64,000 bases of DNA, from the NCBI GenBank assembly GCA_025765595.1, contig JAIVFH010000122.1, forward strand, positions 1-64,000, in the 5' to 3' direction. This stretch comes from Obelidium mucronatum. Lineage: Eukaryota > Chytridiomycota > Chytridiomycetes > Chytridiales > Chytriomycetaceae. Position 1 is the stretch's first letter. Every line of letters starts with the position of its first letter. This document shows, piece by piece, positions 21,499 through 33,524 of the stretch. The notes under the pieces are model-generated. The model was not told where the DNA came from and searched no databases. It worked only from the letters and a program-made list of their open reading frames with translations. The position numbers and the translations under genes were made by a program.

Positions 21499-22375
21499 TT
21501 ATTGTATGTCAAAGTGGAGGGGGGAAGAGTGCAAGTATTCATGAAGCGAAGGAGGATCCACATCAAAGAACTTAGAAACCTCGTTTCCTCCTCTACAACA
21601 AGTTAGCATGTTGGATAATAGCACTGCAACTCGATAATAAACACCGACAGGCTGTAACCACAGCTTCTGATTCTTTGAGAAGTCCGCAAATGCCTAATGT
21701 GTCGTAACAAATCCAAAACCCCATTCGACAGCAACGCAAACAGAACTCATGGCACTGTTGAACTCCTGTTCTTCTGGTGATAATCAAGCGCCTTTATAAG
21801 GAGATACCATCCATTCTTTTAATCCATAAGCAGGATCACCATAAACAACAAACTGTCGTGTTCCAAACTTCAACGCATTTGGAAATATTTCTGACAGGCA
21901 GCTTTTGCGCAACAGGTACAAATCGTGGCAAGATCCAGGTTCAGGACCATGTAGATGAGTGATTATTCCATCTGGGGTAATGGCCTGAAACTTTTGAGCA
22001 TGTTTTCGCTTATGGCCATTGTATGCTTGCTTTTGGACACCATGACCAGGACGGCAGATACCCCAAACTGTACCGTCCGGACTTCCGATGCAGTCCTGAA
22101 GCGGTGCACCTTTGGAGACATAAGCGTTCGCAAATTCAATCAGTTTGTTTTCAGTCAATCGATGTGTATCCCAGTTCAGCAAGTGCTTGAATCTATCATG
22201 GATTAAATAGAGTGTGTCATTGAAGAGCATACTCAAAGCCCCTCTGCTTCTTCCAAAGGTTTGGACAAGGTCTCCAAGTCTTCCAGGGTACGACATCCAA
22301 CGCAAGGTGATCAACAAAGCTTCAAGAGTGAGAGCTTTTGTTACAAGTACAACCGAAACAAGATACGAAGGCTCC
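21499..22375 (-). pseudogene. PIF/Harbinger transposase (DDE_Tnp_4) with two nonsense codons
   Basis: The minus-strand frame has ALLITLRWMSYPGRLGDL, FGRSRGALS, GSPDGTVWGICRPG, YNGHKRKHAQKFQ, HGPEPGSCHD and VVYGDPAYGL. These are the hallmark blocks of Harbinger transposases. TGA at 21784-21786 and TAG at 21694-21696 break it, yet the same frame continues with SPEEQEFNSAMSSV, VEWGFGF and LQPVGVYYRVAVLL to a TAA at 21499-21501. The N-terminal exon upstream of about 22375 was not found. It faces the Myb-like helper gene tail to tail, 50 bp apart. Terminal inverted repeats were not located. Confidence 0.85.
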
Positions 22376-22544
22376 GATTCAAATTAGATTAAGAGTCTTC
22401 GTCGCTGCCGTTGCACAGGATAGGTAATAGATAGATGTGTGTGTGTGTAGAAGAATAACTGGTTTGACTACGACAGAATTCCGACGGCGTGTGTGACGAC
22501 AAGCAGCCGGTGTTGAATTATGAGCGATCGATAACCCTAATTAG

Positions 22545-22696
22545 ACAGCGCGTCAATAATTCGTTCCATGCGCGACAAAGCAAGGCAAGGGTTGGGAGAT
22601 GCGGCGGTAATAACCTTCAAACAGCGCGTCAATAATTTGTTCCACGGGCAACAAAGCAAGGCAAGGGTCGGGAGGAGCGGCGGTAATAACTTTTAA
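22545..22696. repeat. Tandem duplication of a 76-bp unit
   Basis: Two adjacent 76-bp copies (22545-22620, 22621-22696) both begin ACAGCGCGTCAATAATT and differ at roughly nine positions. This lies close to the 5' side of the Harbinger transposase and could be subterminal element sequence. Confidence 0.85.
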
Positions 22697-22875
22697 AGCA
22701 TTCCAACCAATCAGCAAGGCACAACAACCCAAAACACCATCCAACAAAACCCCAAACCTAATGAGAGCAATTTGATAGCGTCACAATCAACAGAGGAGAA
22801 GGATGGGAGTTTTAACAACAGGTAGTTTTGGGATAAAAAAAAAAGAAAAGGAGCCAAGCATGGAGAAAATAGGAT

Positions 22876-24317
22876 TCACCAAATTCCACCACAAATAACC
22901 AAACATTTTTGAACAAGGGGAAAAATAAGAGTGTGAAAAATCACTATCACTTGTTTATCCTTGGAACGTGTCAAACTGCCAATAGCAGAGCGGCCCAGCT
23001 TATCCCTGTCATGCATCAAGCAACCTTCTTCTTCAATGTCAAGCTGCGATGACACCCCTAATGCACTACGATCTTGAATCATTGAGGAAACACACTGGTC
23101 AAAATCCAATCCAGTTCGCTTCTTCAGTGTATCTTGAATTGTTGTTGCAACAACTGAATCAGTATTGGTCAAGGATGCAACAAATCCCACAAAAACAACA
23201 TGATTCGCTCGAAACTGAGGGTCAATAAACTGGATACCAATTGCTTGAAACTTTTTTTTGTTCTGCAGAGTGCCGCCATCATGTAGGAGTTGAGCAAATG
23301 GATTTCCGTGGGCTTGTACACGCTTTTCATTCAAAATATATCTGTAACAACAATGATAAATACTTTGGAAAGGTAAGAATACCAAGTTTTCACCTCAATA
23401 GTTTTTGGAATGCCTCAAACTCTGCTTGGATCCACACTGTCAATGACTTGGCATTCAGAAATGGTGGAATTTCAGGATAGATGAGCTCCAGAAAAATGCC
23501 GCGGAGCTCTGGATCTTCAAATGTAGTCTTCAAGATTTGCGTAGGACTGTAGCAGTACCATTTAACTGATTGGGAGAGGTACTTGGAAAAGTTCTGTGAA
23601 ACATCGAACAAGCCTCCTCGCTTTAAGGTAACTTGCTTCAGAAATAAGGTGAGAACGGGGCGGGGGTCACCCCGCGGGGCACCCCTGCCCCGATGCTCCG
23701 GGGTCTCGACTTGAACCCCGCCCCGCACTCCCCCGAGGTAAGATAAAATATCTATAAAAAGCCAATTTAGCTGGCATTTTAGTGTGATTTTTGACCACTT
23801 ACATGCTCTCGGGCAGCAATTTGACTGTAGTTAGGATGTTTTCTTTTGAATTTTATTTATTTATGAAAAAAATAAAAACCAAAAATTTTTTTCTTTGGAA
23901 TTTTATTAAAAAAAATTTTTTTCTGTTTTTATTTTTAAAATACACACACCTCCAGAGGTAAGCCACAGCCCCGAGTGTTGCCCCGAGGGGCGCGGGGAAA
24001 TCCTGATGACCCCCAAAGATGTGGGGAAAGTCCTGCCCCGCCCCCAACCCCGCCCCGTTCTCACCTTAATCAGAAAGAGCGTGATCAAGCTGTTGAGCAG
24101 CTCTTGCGGCTTTTGCAGCAGCTTTCTTTCTGATGGATTCACAAGCTATTGGGTGATCAGGGTGGAATGTGACCATGTGTTGAATTCCAGCCGTGGTTGT
24201 CCATTGCCCAGCACCCTTGTTACCATGAGAAATCCTAACAAGACAATTGCACTCATCAAACTTGCAAATATGCATGAAGGTATTGGAGGATGGGTGATGG
24301 TCTTGGAGCCTTTTCAT
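22876..24317 (-). pseudogene. BED-finger hAT-type transposase, interrupted by a MITE
   Basis: The first exon (24077-24317) encodes a BED-type zinc finger with C-K-F-D-E-C-N-C and a later H-x5-H. After the MITE, exon 23394-23636 has ELIYPEIPPFLNAKSL, splices (intron 23342-23393, 52 bp, in frame), and continues with LLHDGGTLQNKKKFQAIG and FIDPQFRANHVVFVG. These resemble the hAT catalytic region. C-MHD-x2-K-L matches the conserved C-x2-H block. The frame of the BED exon and the next exon do not join after MITE removal, so a frameshift or a further intron is needed. No C-terminal dimerisation region is visible. Confidence 0.65.
23645..24068. mobile_element. 424-bp MITE with 21-bp terminal inverted repeats and 8-bp target duplication
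   Basis: The ends 23645-23665 and 24048-24068 are perfect inverted repeats starting TAAGGTGAGAACGGGG. The flanks are TTCAGAAA (23637-23644) and ATCAGAAA (24069-24076), an 8-bp duplication with one mismatch, as left by hAT elements. The GC-rich ends surround an AT-rich core without a coding frame. Confidence 0.85.
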
Positions 24318-25432
24318 TGTAAGCCATAGTTCTGACTTTTCCTGTGATCATCGCAAAAAATTGCTTTTGAAAATTTTGAAAATTTGACAAACCAAGGTCA
24401 GCGTTGAATGGTTGGCAAATTTGGGAGATACCCTATGACGAAGGAGGGGAAATGGCATAAAATGGGGAAAAGAAAAAAATTGCATAAAAATGCTAGTGTT
24501 ATAAAAATGTGGCAAAGTCAGGTAATTGCACCAAAACAGATCTTTGGCACTGAATCAGCAACAAAGGAATAATTTGGTAAAATTACTGCATTGCAGCAGA
24601 AGGAATGTTGAAGCCAGTTGTGGCTCAAATGATTGCCTGCTGCCAAAAATGGCAATAGAACTGGTTAGGAGCCAAATATCTCTTTTGCTGTTATTTTGCA
24701 GTGTGGTTCAAGTTTGGGTTTATTTTTACTCAGTTGAAAATTCATTGAAGGAGCAGATATGCAAAATTTATTGGTGAAATCAGATATTATAGCTAAAAAT
24801 GGTTTGCATAGGCAGGCTAGCACAGGGCGGGAATTACCCCTGCTCACTCAAACCTGAGATACAACCGTTTTCCTAATATCAACATTTTAGTGCTTGCTTG
24901 CTTTGGGGCAGCATGTCAAAGCTAGAGAACCAAAATAAAGGAATGAGACAACAGAGCAAAAACAGAGAACAGACAAAAGGTAGACACAAACCAGCTTAAA
25001 ACAAGCATGAAATCCTTTGGCCCCCTTTTCGGCAGTCTAAAGTTAATTTGGGAGTTTAGGTCTAATGTGAGCATTTGATCCCATTAGCAGAACCAGAGTA
25101 TCAGATGTAGAAAGTTGAAACTTACCACCCTTTGAACCCAACACAGCTGGATAGGCTGTGAAGCTATGGAACATAAGGCTAACAAAAGAAAAAAAGAAGG
25201 CAATGAAAGTTTGAGCACATCCCTTACCTGCTTCATGTTTCCAAAACGCTGGAGAACCAACGTGAGTTTTTTTCGGCAGACACCTTCAAAATCACCGGCA
25301 CTGTGGACAAGCTGCAGTTAGAACGACACCACAAAACAAGCAACAACTCACCAGCACAAAGTTCTGTGTCCCGTCATTTGGCGGAAACAACACTGCAGCT
25401 GTGTATGGTGGTAATGGGGGTGATGAAGGGGT
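24318..25432. other. Intergenic, no gene seen
   Basis: Only short open frames without recognisable motifs are present. Confidence 0.5.

Positions 25433-25479
<47 letters not shown>
25433..25479 (+). repeat. 47-nt G homopolymer
   Basis: An uninterrupted run of 47 G follows GGTG. Its opposite strand gives meaningless polyproline frames. Confidence 0.95.
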
Positions 25480-25480
<1 letters not shown>

Positions 25481-26204
25481 CGGAGGCAGAGTTGGGACAA
25501 TACTTGAGTTCTTTTTTAGATGAAATTTGTGAGGTACTTTCCAAATGAGCCATCCCCTTATATTTTCTGAAGCCATGCAGAATTAAAAAAATGCTGTAAT
25601 TTATTTTTATTATTTTCCTGATTGCAAAAAATAATTTTGCTTTTTTTCCCCCCTTCCACCCGCCAACATCACTCCAACTTGTATGGGGTGGTGGCTGCAG
25701 AATTCGGGTCATGCTGCACAGCCAATGAGCCTGCTTCCCACACGCAGAGTTCATCTGGTATATTCTATCCTCTACCCGCTAACATCGCTCTAAGCGGTGG
25801 TGCAGACTTCGGGTTATGCTGCGCAGCCGGCAAGCGCGCTTCTCTAGAGCGGCGCTCGTTTGGCTTTCTCTCTATTACACACACACACTCTATCTCTCTC
25901 TCTCTCTCTCGGTTTGTTGGTGCTTCTCTCTGGATATTTGATTGCGGAAGACCATGGAGGAACGTCTCTATTGCTGTAACTAAACTGTTAATTATTTACT
26001 CTGCTAACCATCTGCTTTAGTTTATAACAGAACTGGACCGCCCTGGATGTGTTTGCGATTGAGACGGAGTAGCTACCCATATCAATCGCAGACGGTGGGC
26101 AGCTTTGCGATCTAAGAGGCTTAGCTACCCAATTTGATCCCAAATGCTGCCTGCCGCCTCGGGGCGGTCGCTCTCTGGGTACTTTCGCTTGAATGTTTGA
26201 CTTC

Positions 26205-26442
26205 GTTGGATCGCAGACGGGGCGGGGTGGACTTGCGCTTGGCGCATCTTGACCCCGTTTCCTCCCCAGCCCCAAAATCGCCGTTATTCGTAACGGGTTG
26301 CAGCTGGGGGCGATTGCTTTCTGGAAGCTACCTTGCCTTTGTTGGATCGCAGACGGGGCGGGGTGGACTTGCGCTTGGCGCATCTTGACCCCGTTTCCTC
26401 CCCAGCCTCAAAATCGCCGTTATTCGTAACGGGTTGCAGCTG
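26205..26442. repeat. Tandem GC-rich repeat, 102-bp core at 136-bp spacing
   Basis: Copies at 26205-26306 and 26341-26442 differ at one base; the 34-bp spacers are also related. Each contains GTTGGATCGCAGACGGGGCG and ends AACGGGTTGCAGCTG. Confidence 0.9.
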
Positions 26443-26644
26443 TGGGGCGGTTGGGGCGGTTGGTTGACCTGTTTTATTACCTTTTGTCTATTTTATGCAA
26501 GTGTGGTTATGTTTTGTAAAGAAGCCTACCAAATTAGTTGCTTGGGTACCCTCTTAAATTTGGGGGATCTGAGCTGTTGTACAGTACCTAAATTGTTTAA
26601 TAAATATTGAATTAATTACATTTTGCATTCTACAAGTGTTTGTG

Positions 26645-26715
26645 AGCTATGTAGTGTAGTGGTCAATTTTGTGAATGCAATCCCAGAGGTTCATGGTTCA
26701 ATTCCCAGTGGGGAC
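26645..26715 (+). other. tRNA-like sequence (tRNA pseudogene or SINE head)
   Basis: An exact A-box TAGTGTAGTGG (26652-26662) and exact B-box GGTTCAATTCC (26695-26705) are followed by a six-T run at 26716-26721. The arms do not pair well enough for a functional tRNA. Confidence 0.45.
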
Positions 26716-27598
26716 TTTTTTGAATCCTTTATTTCTGACTTTTTCCCATTAAAGGCAATGCATTTCTTTACTTTTTCTTTGTCGAAAATTCTCTGTGAGT
26801 TTTGATGGTGCTTTTGCACCAAAGTTGGTGGCTGGACTTTCACGACAAAATTTAAGACAAAAAATGGGCATTTTAGACGTCTAAGGTGGCAACTGTTTGC
26901 CATTGTACTCCTGGCATAAACCTGGACTAGATTAGTTGCAAATCTGGCAACCATCTTGGTCAACAAAGAAAGTTGCCATTTGTGCACCTTAATTGGTGGT
27001 AATTTACCAACAGACATTTTAGTGAAGATGAACAATAAAGCAGCCTTTTATTTTCCCCACTACACCCACACTCAATTTCCACCCTGAGCTCAGGCCCCCC
27101 TTCTGGCTCAAAAAGCCTAAGGAAATTTTTGCGATGATCCCCTTGGAGTATTGAACTGATAAAGGTGGGAATATGAATCTTGTGGCTCTGGAGTGGATTC
27201 GAAACCGGAATTGGAGTTTTTTTGCATGGTTTTTAATCAATTTTCATGATCACAGTAGAAAAGTTCACAAATCGCACCTATTTATGAACAGCAAAAAGAC
27301 ACATATTTAAGGTTTACAGCCTTCAAAAAAACACGTTTTTATGAATTTCAGTGATTACACGTGAAGACACATTCATGAATTCTGAACACTGATAATTTCC
27401 AATAATACATGGTAAAAATAGATCGTTATTTTGCGTTTCTTCAGTGTTGATTGATGTGCGGTAAAATCCGGCACATGTCTAATACATTGATTGCCGGTAA
27501 AAACTAGCACATGTCTAATGAACCATTTTTCATTGCAGATATGGACACAGTGTTGTGGACAACAAGTTGTTGCTGGCACAAAACAGGAGATCCCCAGG

Positions 27599-27908
27599 CT
27601 AGTCGTAAACTGGCACAAGATCAAAGGAATTAAATCCTTTATGGGATTGAGCACAGCATGTTGGTCTGGGGTTGGATGAACTTGAAGCTGCAACATGTTA
27701 TGGTCAGCATCATTGTCTATACAATCAGTACCTCACCAATACTTCTCTGTAGTCTGGCGGCTTCAAGAAAAGGCATTGCCTCATCTTTGCTAATTTGATG
27801 ATCTTTTTCCAGAACGCTGGCAGTCGATTGGCGAAAGGCGGCTTCAAGTTGGGTAATCCCTCCTTTTGCCTGAAGCTGTTCCTGTTTGGACCTGAGGAAG
27901 GCTTCCAT
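27599..27908 (-). CDS. Small hypothetical protein, two exons
   Basis: Exon 27737-27908 begins MEAFLRSKQEQLQAK and looks like an amphipathic coiled coil. A donor GTGAGG and acceptor TTGCAG define a 49-bp intron (27688-27736). The second exon (27599-27687) ends at TAG, giving 86 residues. Splice sites and intron size match neighbouring host genes. I recognise no family and expression is unproven. Confidence 0.4.
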
Positions 27909-28159
27909 CCTGGAGTTACTACTCTTTGTTTGTTTGCCTAAGTTTGATAGTGTTTGTCCGGAACCCTTTTTGTGTATCGGGTCTTTATTTCACTCAAATT
28001 CCTTAAATGGCCACTTCCGTCTGTTTATACCCCGTTTTTACTCCTCTGTCTCAGAAGCAAAACTACCAACAGTGTCCAAATTAACGTCGTTGATTTTCAT
28101 TGTTCCTATTTGTTTTGTGAATCTTTGTGGTTTGGAGCCCTTCACAAGACTCTTGAGAT

Positions 28160-28448
28160 TTGGGAGGAGAAAACTCTTGGCCGATGGTCCTGGGACACTG
28201 CTCCACAATACTTTCCAATAAAATCAAGGCAGCGGTAGGAGCAATCTGTCTAAAAAATTAGATGCAAGAATTGACAAAGATAACCAACCTGTTTGATGCT
28301 TCTGATTGTCATTTTGCTTGAAAGCTCTTGCATTGCTTTCTTTTTGGAGTTTTTGCAGCAGCGGCAGGGGCATTGTTGGCAACAGTTTGAAAGAAGGCCC
28401 TTTACTGCTTCCTTCCTTGCCGTTGCTTTTGCCGTAAGCACTTGACAT
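28160..28448 (-). CDS. Possible small gene start, splicing unresolved
   Basis: An ATG in good context (CAAAATG, 28446-28448) opens a Lys/Ser-rich frame beginning MSSAYGKSNGKEGS. A donor at 28288 and an acceptor near 28246 define a short intron, but the phase leads to a frame that closes quickly. A better second exon (starting IAPTAALILLESIVEQC) fits only another frame of exon 1. I cannot decide between them. Confidence 0.25.
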
Positions 28449-29345
28449 TTTGGGTTAGTTTTTTTTGGTAGAGTGAGAAGTTTGAATAGGAAAACAAAGG
28501 TACCATGAGGGGGTTTGGCAGCCCTGGTCATTTCCAGAAAGAAATTGCTAGAAAGACTAAGCATACGTTGGCTTCAATGCAATACGCTTTTATGTCACAT
28601 ATCATGCTGGACATTTTACCGGAGTACATTTACTGCCAGTTTGTTGGAAATGGAAACCCAATTGATGCCAGCTTTCCCCCTTCCCTTCCCTGCTCTGTAT
28701 TCTTTTATTAAACCTCTGTCACTTGCTGGCTATCTGGTCCAATTGAAGTGTGACATTGCAATCAACCCAACACATAAAACCAAGAAGTACGTCAAGTTGA
28801 ATCAATCTTAGCTAAATACGATGAATTCAATAATAATAAATTAATCCACGCACATGTCGGGGGTATGCAGTGTCGAATATACCTATGAAGCGTGAATCAA
28901 ACTAGGGGTCACTCGGACGCAACAGATGGCCGACTCTGCAGATGCATTCACTACTCATCGCTACTCAGCTACATTCCCAGTTCTGGGAATGCGTTTTTGC
29001 GTTTGAAAAGAGAAATAATCTCTTAGGACGCTCCACTTGCTGCAAGGTGGCCAAGGCCGTTGGTACGTAGTTTAAATAAAAATGCTCATCGCTTCTTTTC
29101 CCGCCTTTTAATCTGGCCCAGCTTCCCCAGCTGCTGCTGCGGCGGCGGCATACGCGCCCCCGACAACTCTCACGCTCACGGCTTCAGCGCCGTCGTGCCA
29201 TTGCAACACAATTTTTGTTCAAGCCCATCTCACGTTGATGCAACCGTTCGATCCTATTTTGGCTAGAACGAGAAAATGGAAAAAAACTGCCAACTTTGAA
29301 ACCCTGAGTAAGTTTTTTCCTTAGATTTTCTTTCAATTAAATCCA
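28449..29345. other. Intergenic upstream of glucosidase I
   Basis: No convincing gene. The last part before 29346 should hold the promoter of the next gene. Confidence 0.5.
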
Positions 29346-32300
29346 ATGCTTATCGCGCTGGGCGTCCTTGCCTCTGCGCTGCCGCTCGCCGCCGTCGCTC
29401 ACTCGGCCGCCAATGCGTCGCTGTTCTGGGGCTCTTACCGGCCCAATGTGTACTTTGGCACGCGAAGCCGCTCGGCCGACAGCGTGCTTTCGGGACTGAT
29501 GTGGCACGGCGTGGGCGACTACTCGGGCTTCAGAAGTGTTTATTTGTTTTTTCTTCTCTTTCTCTGCTCTTCTTTTCTTTCGTGTTTTGACTCTTGCCAG
29601 ACATCCGCCACACGTGCGAGCAGGGCGACAACCTCGAGGCGTACGCCTGGCTGGAGCATGACGGCCGCAGCTACGGATCGCAGACAATCAAGGATGGCGC
29701 AAACAACGTGGCGATCAAGACTGAGTTTGTGAAGGTGGCGGGGGGAAGCAACGGTGGGCCTTGCGTTTCTTTTTCTGAGCAGAAGTGTTAAATCGGGTTT
29801 AAGGCGGCGAATGGACGGTGCGCATCTCGGGAACGCCAATCGATGAAGACCAAGGTAGAAGATTGATTATTGCGCGGCTGGTGCTTGGGGATTGGACTGA
29901 TCACAGTTCGTGAAATGCAGAAACGGCCATTGCAGTGTACTTTTACACTGCCCTCACTAGCGACGGATCTTTCCAGTTGCTTGATACTGCTTCCGCTAAG
30001 AGGGTGTGTTTGACCGATCAGTTTATAGGCCCATAGTCAGTTTTTAATGCATCCCACAAGGGTTTAAAACGCGTTCAACTCAATGGGGAGGTTCCATCTC
30101 TCGGAAAATTCGCCTTCTTTATCCATGACGGTAGGAATGAGTGTTGTATATTTGGTCGTTTCTAATTTTTTCCTCAAATGATTGCACAGATATTGGTAAC
30201 TCTGAGCCAGAAGTCACAAAATCGGAATTCCGCACATTCGCAGACTTGACAAAGACCCAATATACTGCATTCAATGTTCCCGTAGATACTACTTGGAAAG
30301 TGAAAGGTAGCTTCCTTGTTTCGGTTTTTTGATATTCCAATCTTTCTTTCAAACAGACCTTTTGTCTGAGCGACTTCTGGCCGATGCTCAAGCTTTCGTC
30401 AAGAAACACGCTGTTGCCACTCCAAAACCACCTCACGCCTTTGCCTTGCACAACAAGGGTGTTTCTGAAGGAAACATTTTCGTGTTCCAAAAAATGTTAC
30501 GGGCCCCCTTTCAGGTATGACTCTCTATCTCTAAATATTCAAATCATCAAATGTTGAGTCGATTGATGTTTTTCTTCTGTTTTTGCGGTGCATTCAAGTT
30601 TGATGTTGCTTTTGTGTCGCAAAGTGCTCACCCTGAATCCGACTTGCTTGGTCCCACTGATGGTAAAGTCGAAAAAATTTTGGTTTGAAAGTGCTAAACT
30701 CGTTTCATCAATTCCAGCTCGTGAACTTGTGGGCGACGCGTTGACTGTGAAATTAGCCCAGCAAAAGAGAGCATTCCACGACCGCTTTGAAAAAACATTC
30801 AAACTCAAGGCAAAAGGATTCAACAAGGAGCAAGTTGCCTTTGGGGAAATGATGTTGAGTAACATGCTTGGTGGTATTGGGTGAGTGTTTTTTTTTCTTT
30901 TTTGGCGAAAAACCATCTCTTGTTGTTGAATGCTTAACACTTTGAAATTCAGTTACTTCCATGGCACAAACATTGTTGATCGATCTCTTGAAAACTGGGA
31001 AGAATCAGAGCCTGTTGATTTTCTTGGCGGTGGCGGTGACTCTGACAAGGATGATGATGAGTATTTTGCAGAAGAAGACGAAGAAGCGAATGGAAAACCC
31101 AAAAAACCGGCTCCAGCGCCAAAAGTCGAAGGCCCTTCAAGCTTATTCAGTGCTGTTCCGTCTCGGCCATTTTTCCCAAGAGGTTTCTTATGGTATGTCA
31201 CCACCCTATTGAAGGGTTTATCCACCACCTGTTCTTAAATTTCTTTTTTTTTCGCGCAGGGATGAAGGCTTCCATGAACTTCTTATCGGAGCCTGGGATA
31301 ATGATTTAAGTCTGGATATTATTTCCTCATGGAGCAGTAAAATCGATGAGAACGGTTGGGTTGCGCGCGAACAAATTTTAGGTGACGAAAGCGCAAGCAA
31401 AGTTCCCTCCGAATTTCAAACTCAGTACTCGCACTTTGCCAACCCACCTACTCTTCTCATGAGTCTTTTGAAATTTATGGAGCGATTGAACTCAGAAAGC
31501 TCCTTTGACGTGACTCAACAGCAGCAGCAGCAGCAGCAGGCAGGGGCGCAAGTAAAGAGTTTGGACGATCTGTCTGTGTTGACCAGGTTGCATTTGGATA
31601 ACCCGGAATTGGCCCGACAGTACTTGAGAAAGGTGTATCCGCAGTTTCGGAAGCAGTATTTCTGGTTCCGGAGAACGCAGTGGGGTGATGCGGATGGATA
31701 TGGACGCGACGGAAAGAGTCCTGAAGCGTATAGATGGCGTGGTCGCTCAGACTTTCATACCTTGACTTCTGGTAAATTGGTTTTTTATTTCTTCAGACAT
31801 TTCAATTTTTCTTTGTGTTTTCTGATTCCGTTTTACCTTATAAAATAGGATTGGATGACTATCCACGTGCATATCCTCCCGATGCCAGCGAAATCCATGT
31901 GGATCTTATTTCATGGGTGGGATCGATGGCGAAGGCATTGAAGGCTGTTGCCATTGAAATTGGCGAAGAAAAGGATGTTGAAAAGTATGATAAGCATTTG
32001 AAGAATATTCAAAAATCGTTGGAAGGTTTGTGCCAATGCCTTTTTGTTGTTTTGTTGGGATGGATGTTAACTCTTTTTAAAAAAAAAGCATTCCATTGGA
32101 GCGATAAAGCTCAAGCCTATTGCGATGCTGCAGCTGATAGCACTGGTACTTTTTTCTTTCTTTTTTTTTTTTTTTGTTGTTTTTTTTTTTTTTTTGTTTT
32201 GCATCGCCTTATGCATTCATATTACTTCTTCAAGGCGAATCAGCGGCCGTCATTCATTTAGGATACGTGAATCTCTTTCCCTTTGTGCTCGACATCATCC

Positions 32301-32770
32301 CCGCCGATTCTCCCCGCGTTGAGCACTTTTTGGACCTGATCAGTGATCCAACAAAACTCTGGACCGATTACGGGTTGGCCTCGCTTTCCAAAAGCGACAA
32401 GTTATTTGCGACGGGAGAGAACTATTGGCGTGGTCCTATTTGGATGAATATCCAGTACCTCGTGTTGCGCAGATTGTATGAATACAAGGCGTCGTCGTCA
32501 AGTCCGCATGCTGCGCGGTCGGGAGAAATTTATGAAAAACTGAGATTGAATATTATTAATAATGTTTTTGAGGTAAAAAAAAATAATGTGGTGGTTGGAG
32601 ATTTTATTTGGGGTTAGCAGTTGCTGATTACTTTATTTTTTGTCTAGAATTACAAGGAGACTGGATTTGTGTGGGAACAGTATTCCCCAATTGATGGAAA
32701 AGGGCAAAGATCTCATCCGTTTACTGGTTGGACGTCGTTGGTGTTGTTGATGATGGCGGAGATTTATTGA
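29346..32770 (+). CDS. Mannosyl-oligosaccharide glucosidase (processing glucosidase I, GH63)
   Basis: This ER enzyme removes the outermost glucose from the N-glycan precursor just after transfer to protein. Fifteen exons (29346-29535, 29601-29753, 29804-29854, 29921-30003, 30061-30130, 30190-30306, 30357-30514, 30599-30662, 30718-30880, 30953-31192, 31260-31771, 31849-32025, 32089-32145, 32235-32572, 32648-32770) sum to 831 codons plus stop, with every phase matching. The start has a hydrophobic signal sequence. [16 protein letters not shown] and GLMWHG mark the N-terminal domain; [29 protein letters not shown] and [13 protein letters not shown] mark the catalytic (alpha/alpha)6 domain. Oddities are an acidic insert around exon 10 and a seven-Gln run in exon 11, both probably surface loops. 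Confidence 0.95.
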
Positions 32771-33524
32771 AGAAGTTTGTCATATAAACCCCGGTATTAA
32801 TAAGCTTCTCCATAAAATTCCCGGCTCAGTTTTACATACAACCCCACAGTTCTCATGGAGAAAAGTCACATTGTAACTTCCTGTCAATTGCCCCAAAACC
32901 AGCAAAATGAATTTGGTTCGCCGAAGATACCGTGTCATGCATACTTGTACCGTCTCATTCAATATTCACATCATCTGTTGACAATTTCGCTTCGATACTG
33001 CTTTGCCTCACTCAGTTTCACTTGCATTGTAATCAACCATCGATTTTTCCGCCGTTTTGCACTGTGAATATCAAGATACACAAATCCATCAAAGCTGGAC
33101 ACAGTTTTCAGAGCTAAACTCTGAGCGCTTTGTTTCTGGATATCTCTGGGATAGCCGAGTGACGCTGATGTTTTCGATAGCGGGAATAGAAACAGTATGG
33201 TCATTTGCAAGAGATTGGCACCTTGTAATAATTTTGCAAGTGGTATGGAGCTAATGCCCAGACACGAGAAAAGGGGCAAACGTTGTCAACTTTTTGCAAT
33301 GAAGATTCTTCTTTTGATGTTGACTTCTTGTTCTTCGTTGTAATAATTTTGTACCTTTTTTTACCTTGATTCAAAATAAGGGGCTTTTGTACAAAGGTTA
33401 ATGTCATCAAAATAAACAGAATGTTATCTGAAAGTAAAAAACAAGTTCAGAATCAACCACACAAGTCATTTGGCGACAAGCAAAACATGATTCTTCAATA
33501 TAATAAACTGTTGTAAACAAAAAA
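32771..33524. other. Intergenic between glucosidase I and ZMYND10
   Basis: No gene seen; it should contain the 3' end of the upstream gene and the ZMYND10 promoter. Confidence 0.6.

Noticed and set aside
23853..24142. Frames inside the MITE
   Set aside because: They cross its inverted ends and AT-rich core; the element has no coding capacity.
25292..25754. Polyproline and polyglycine frames around the G run
   Set aside because: Translations of a homopolymer, with no other support.
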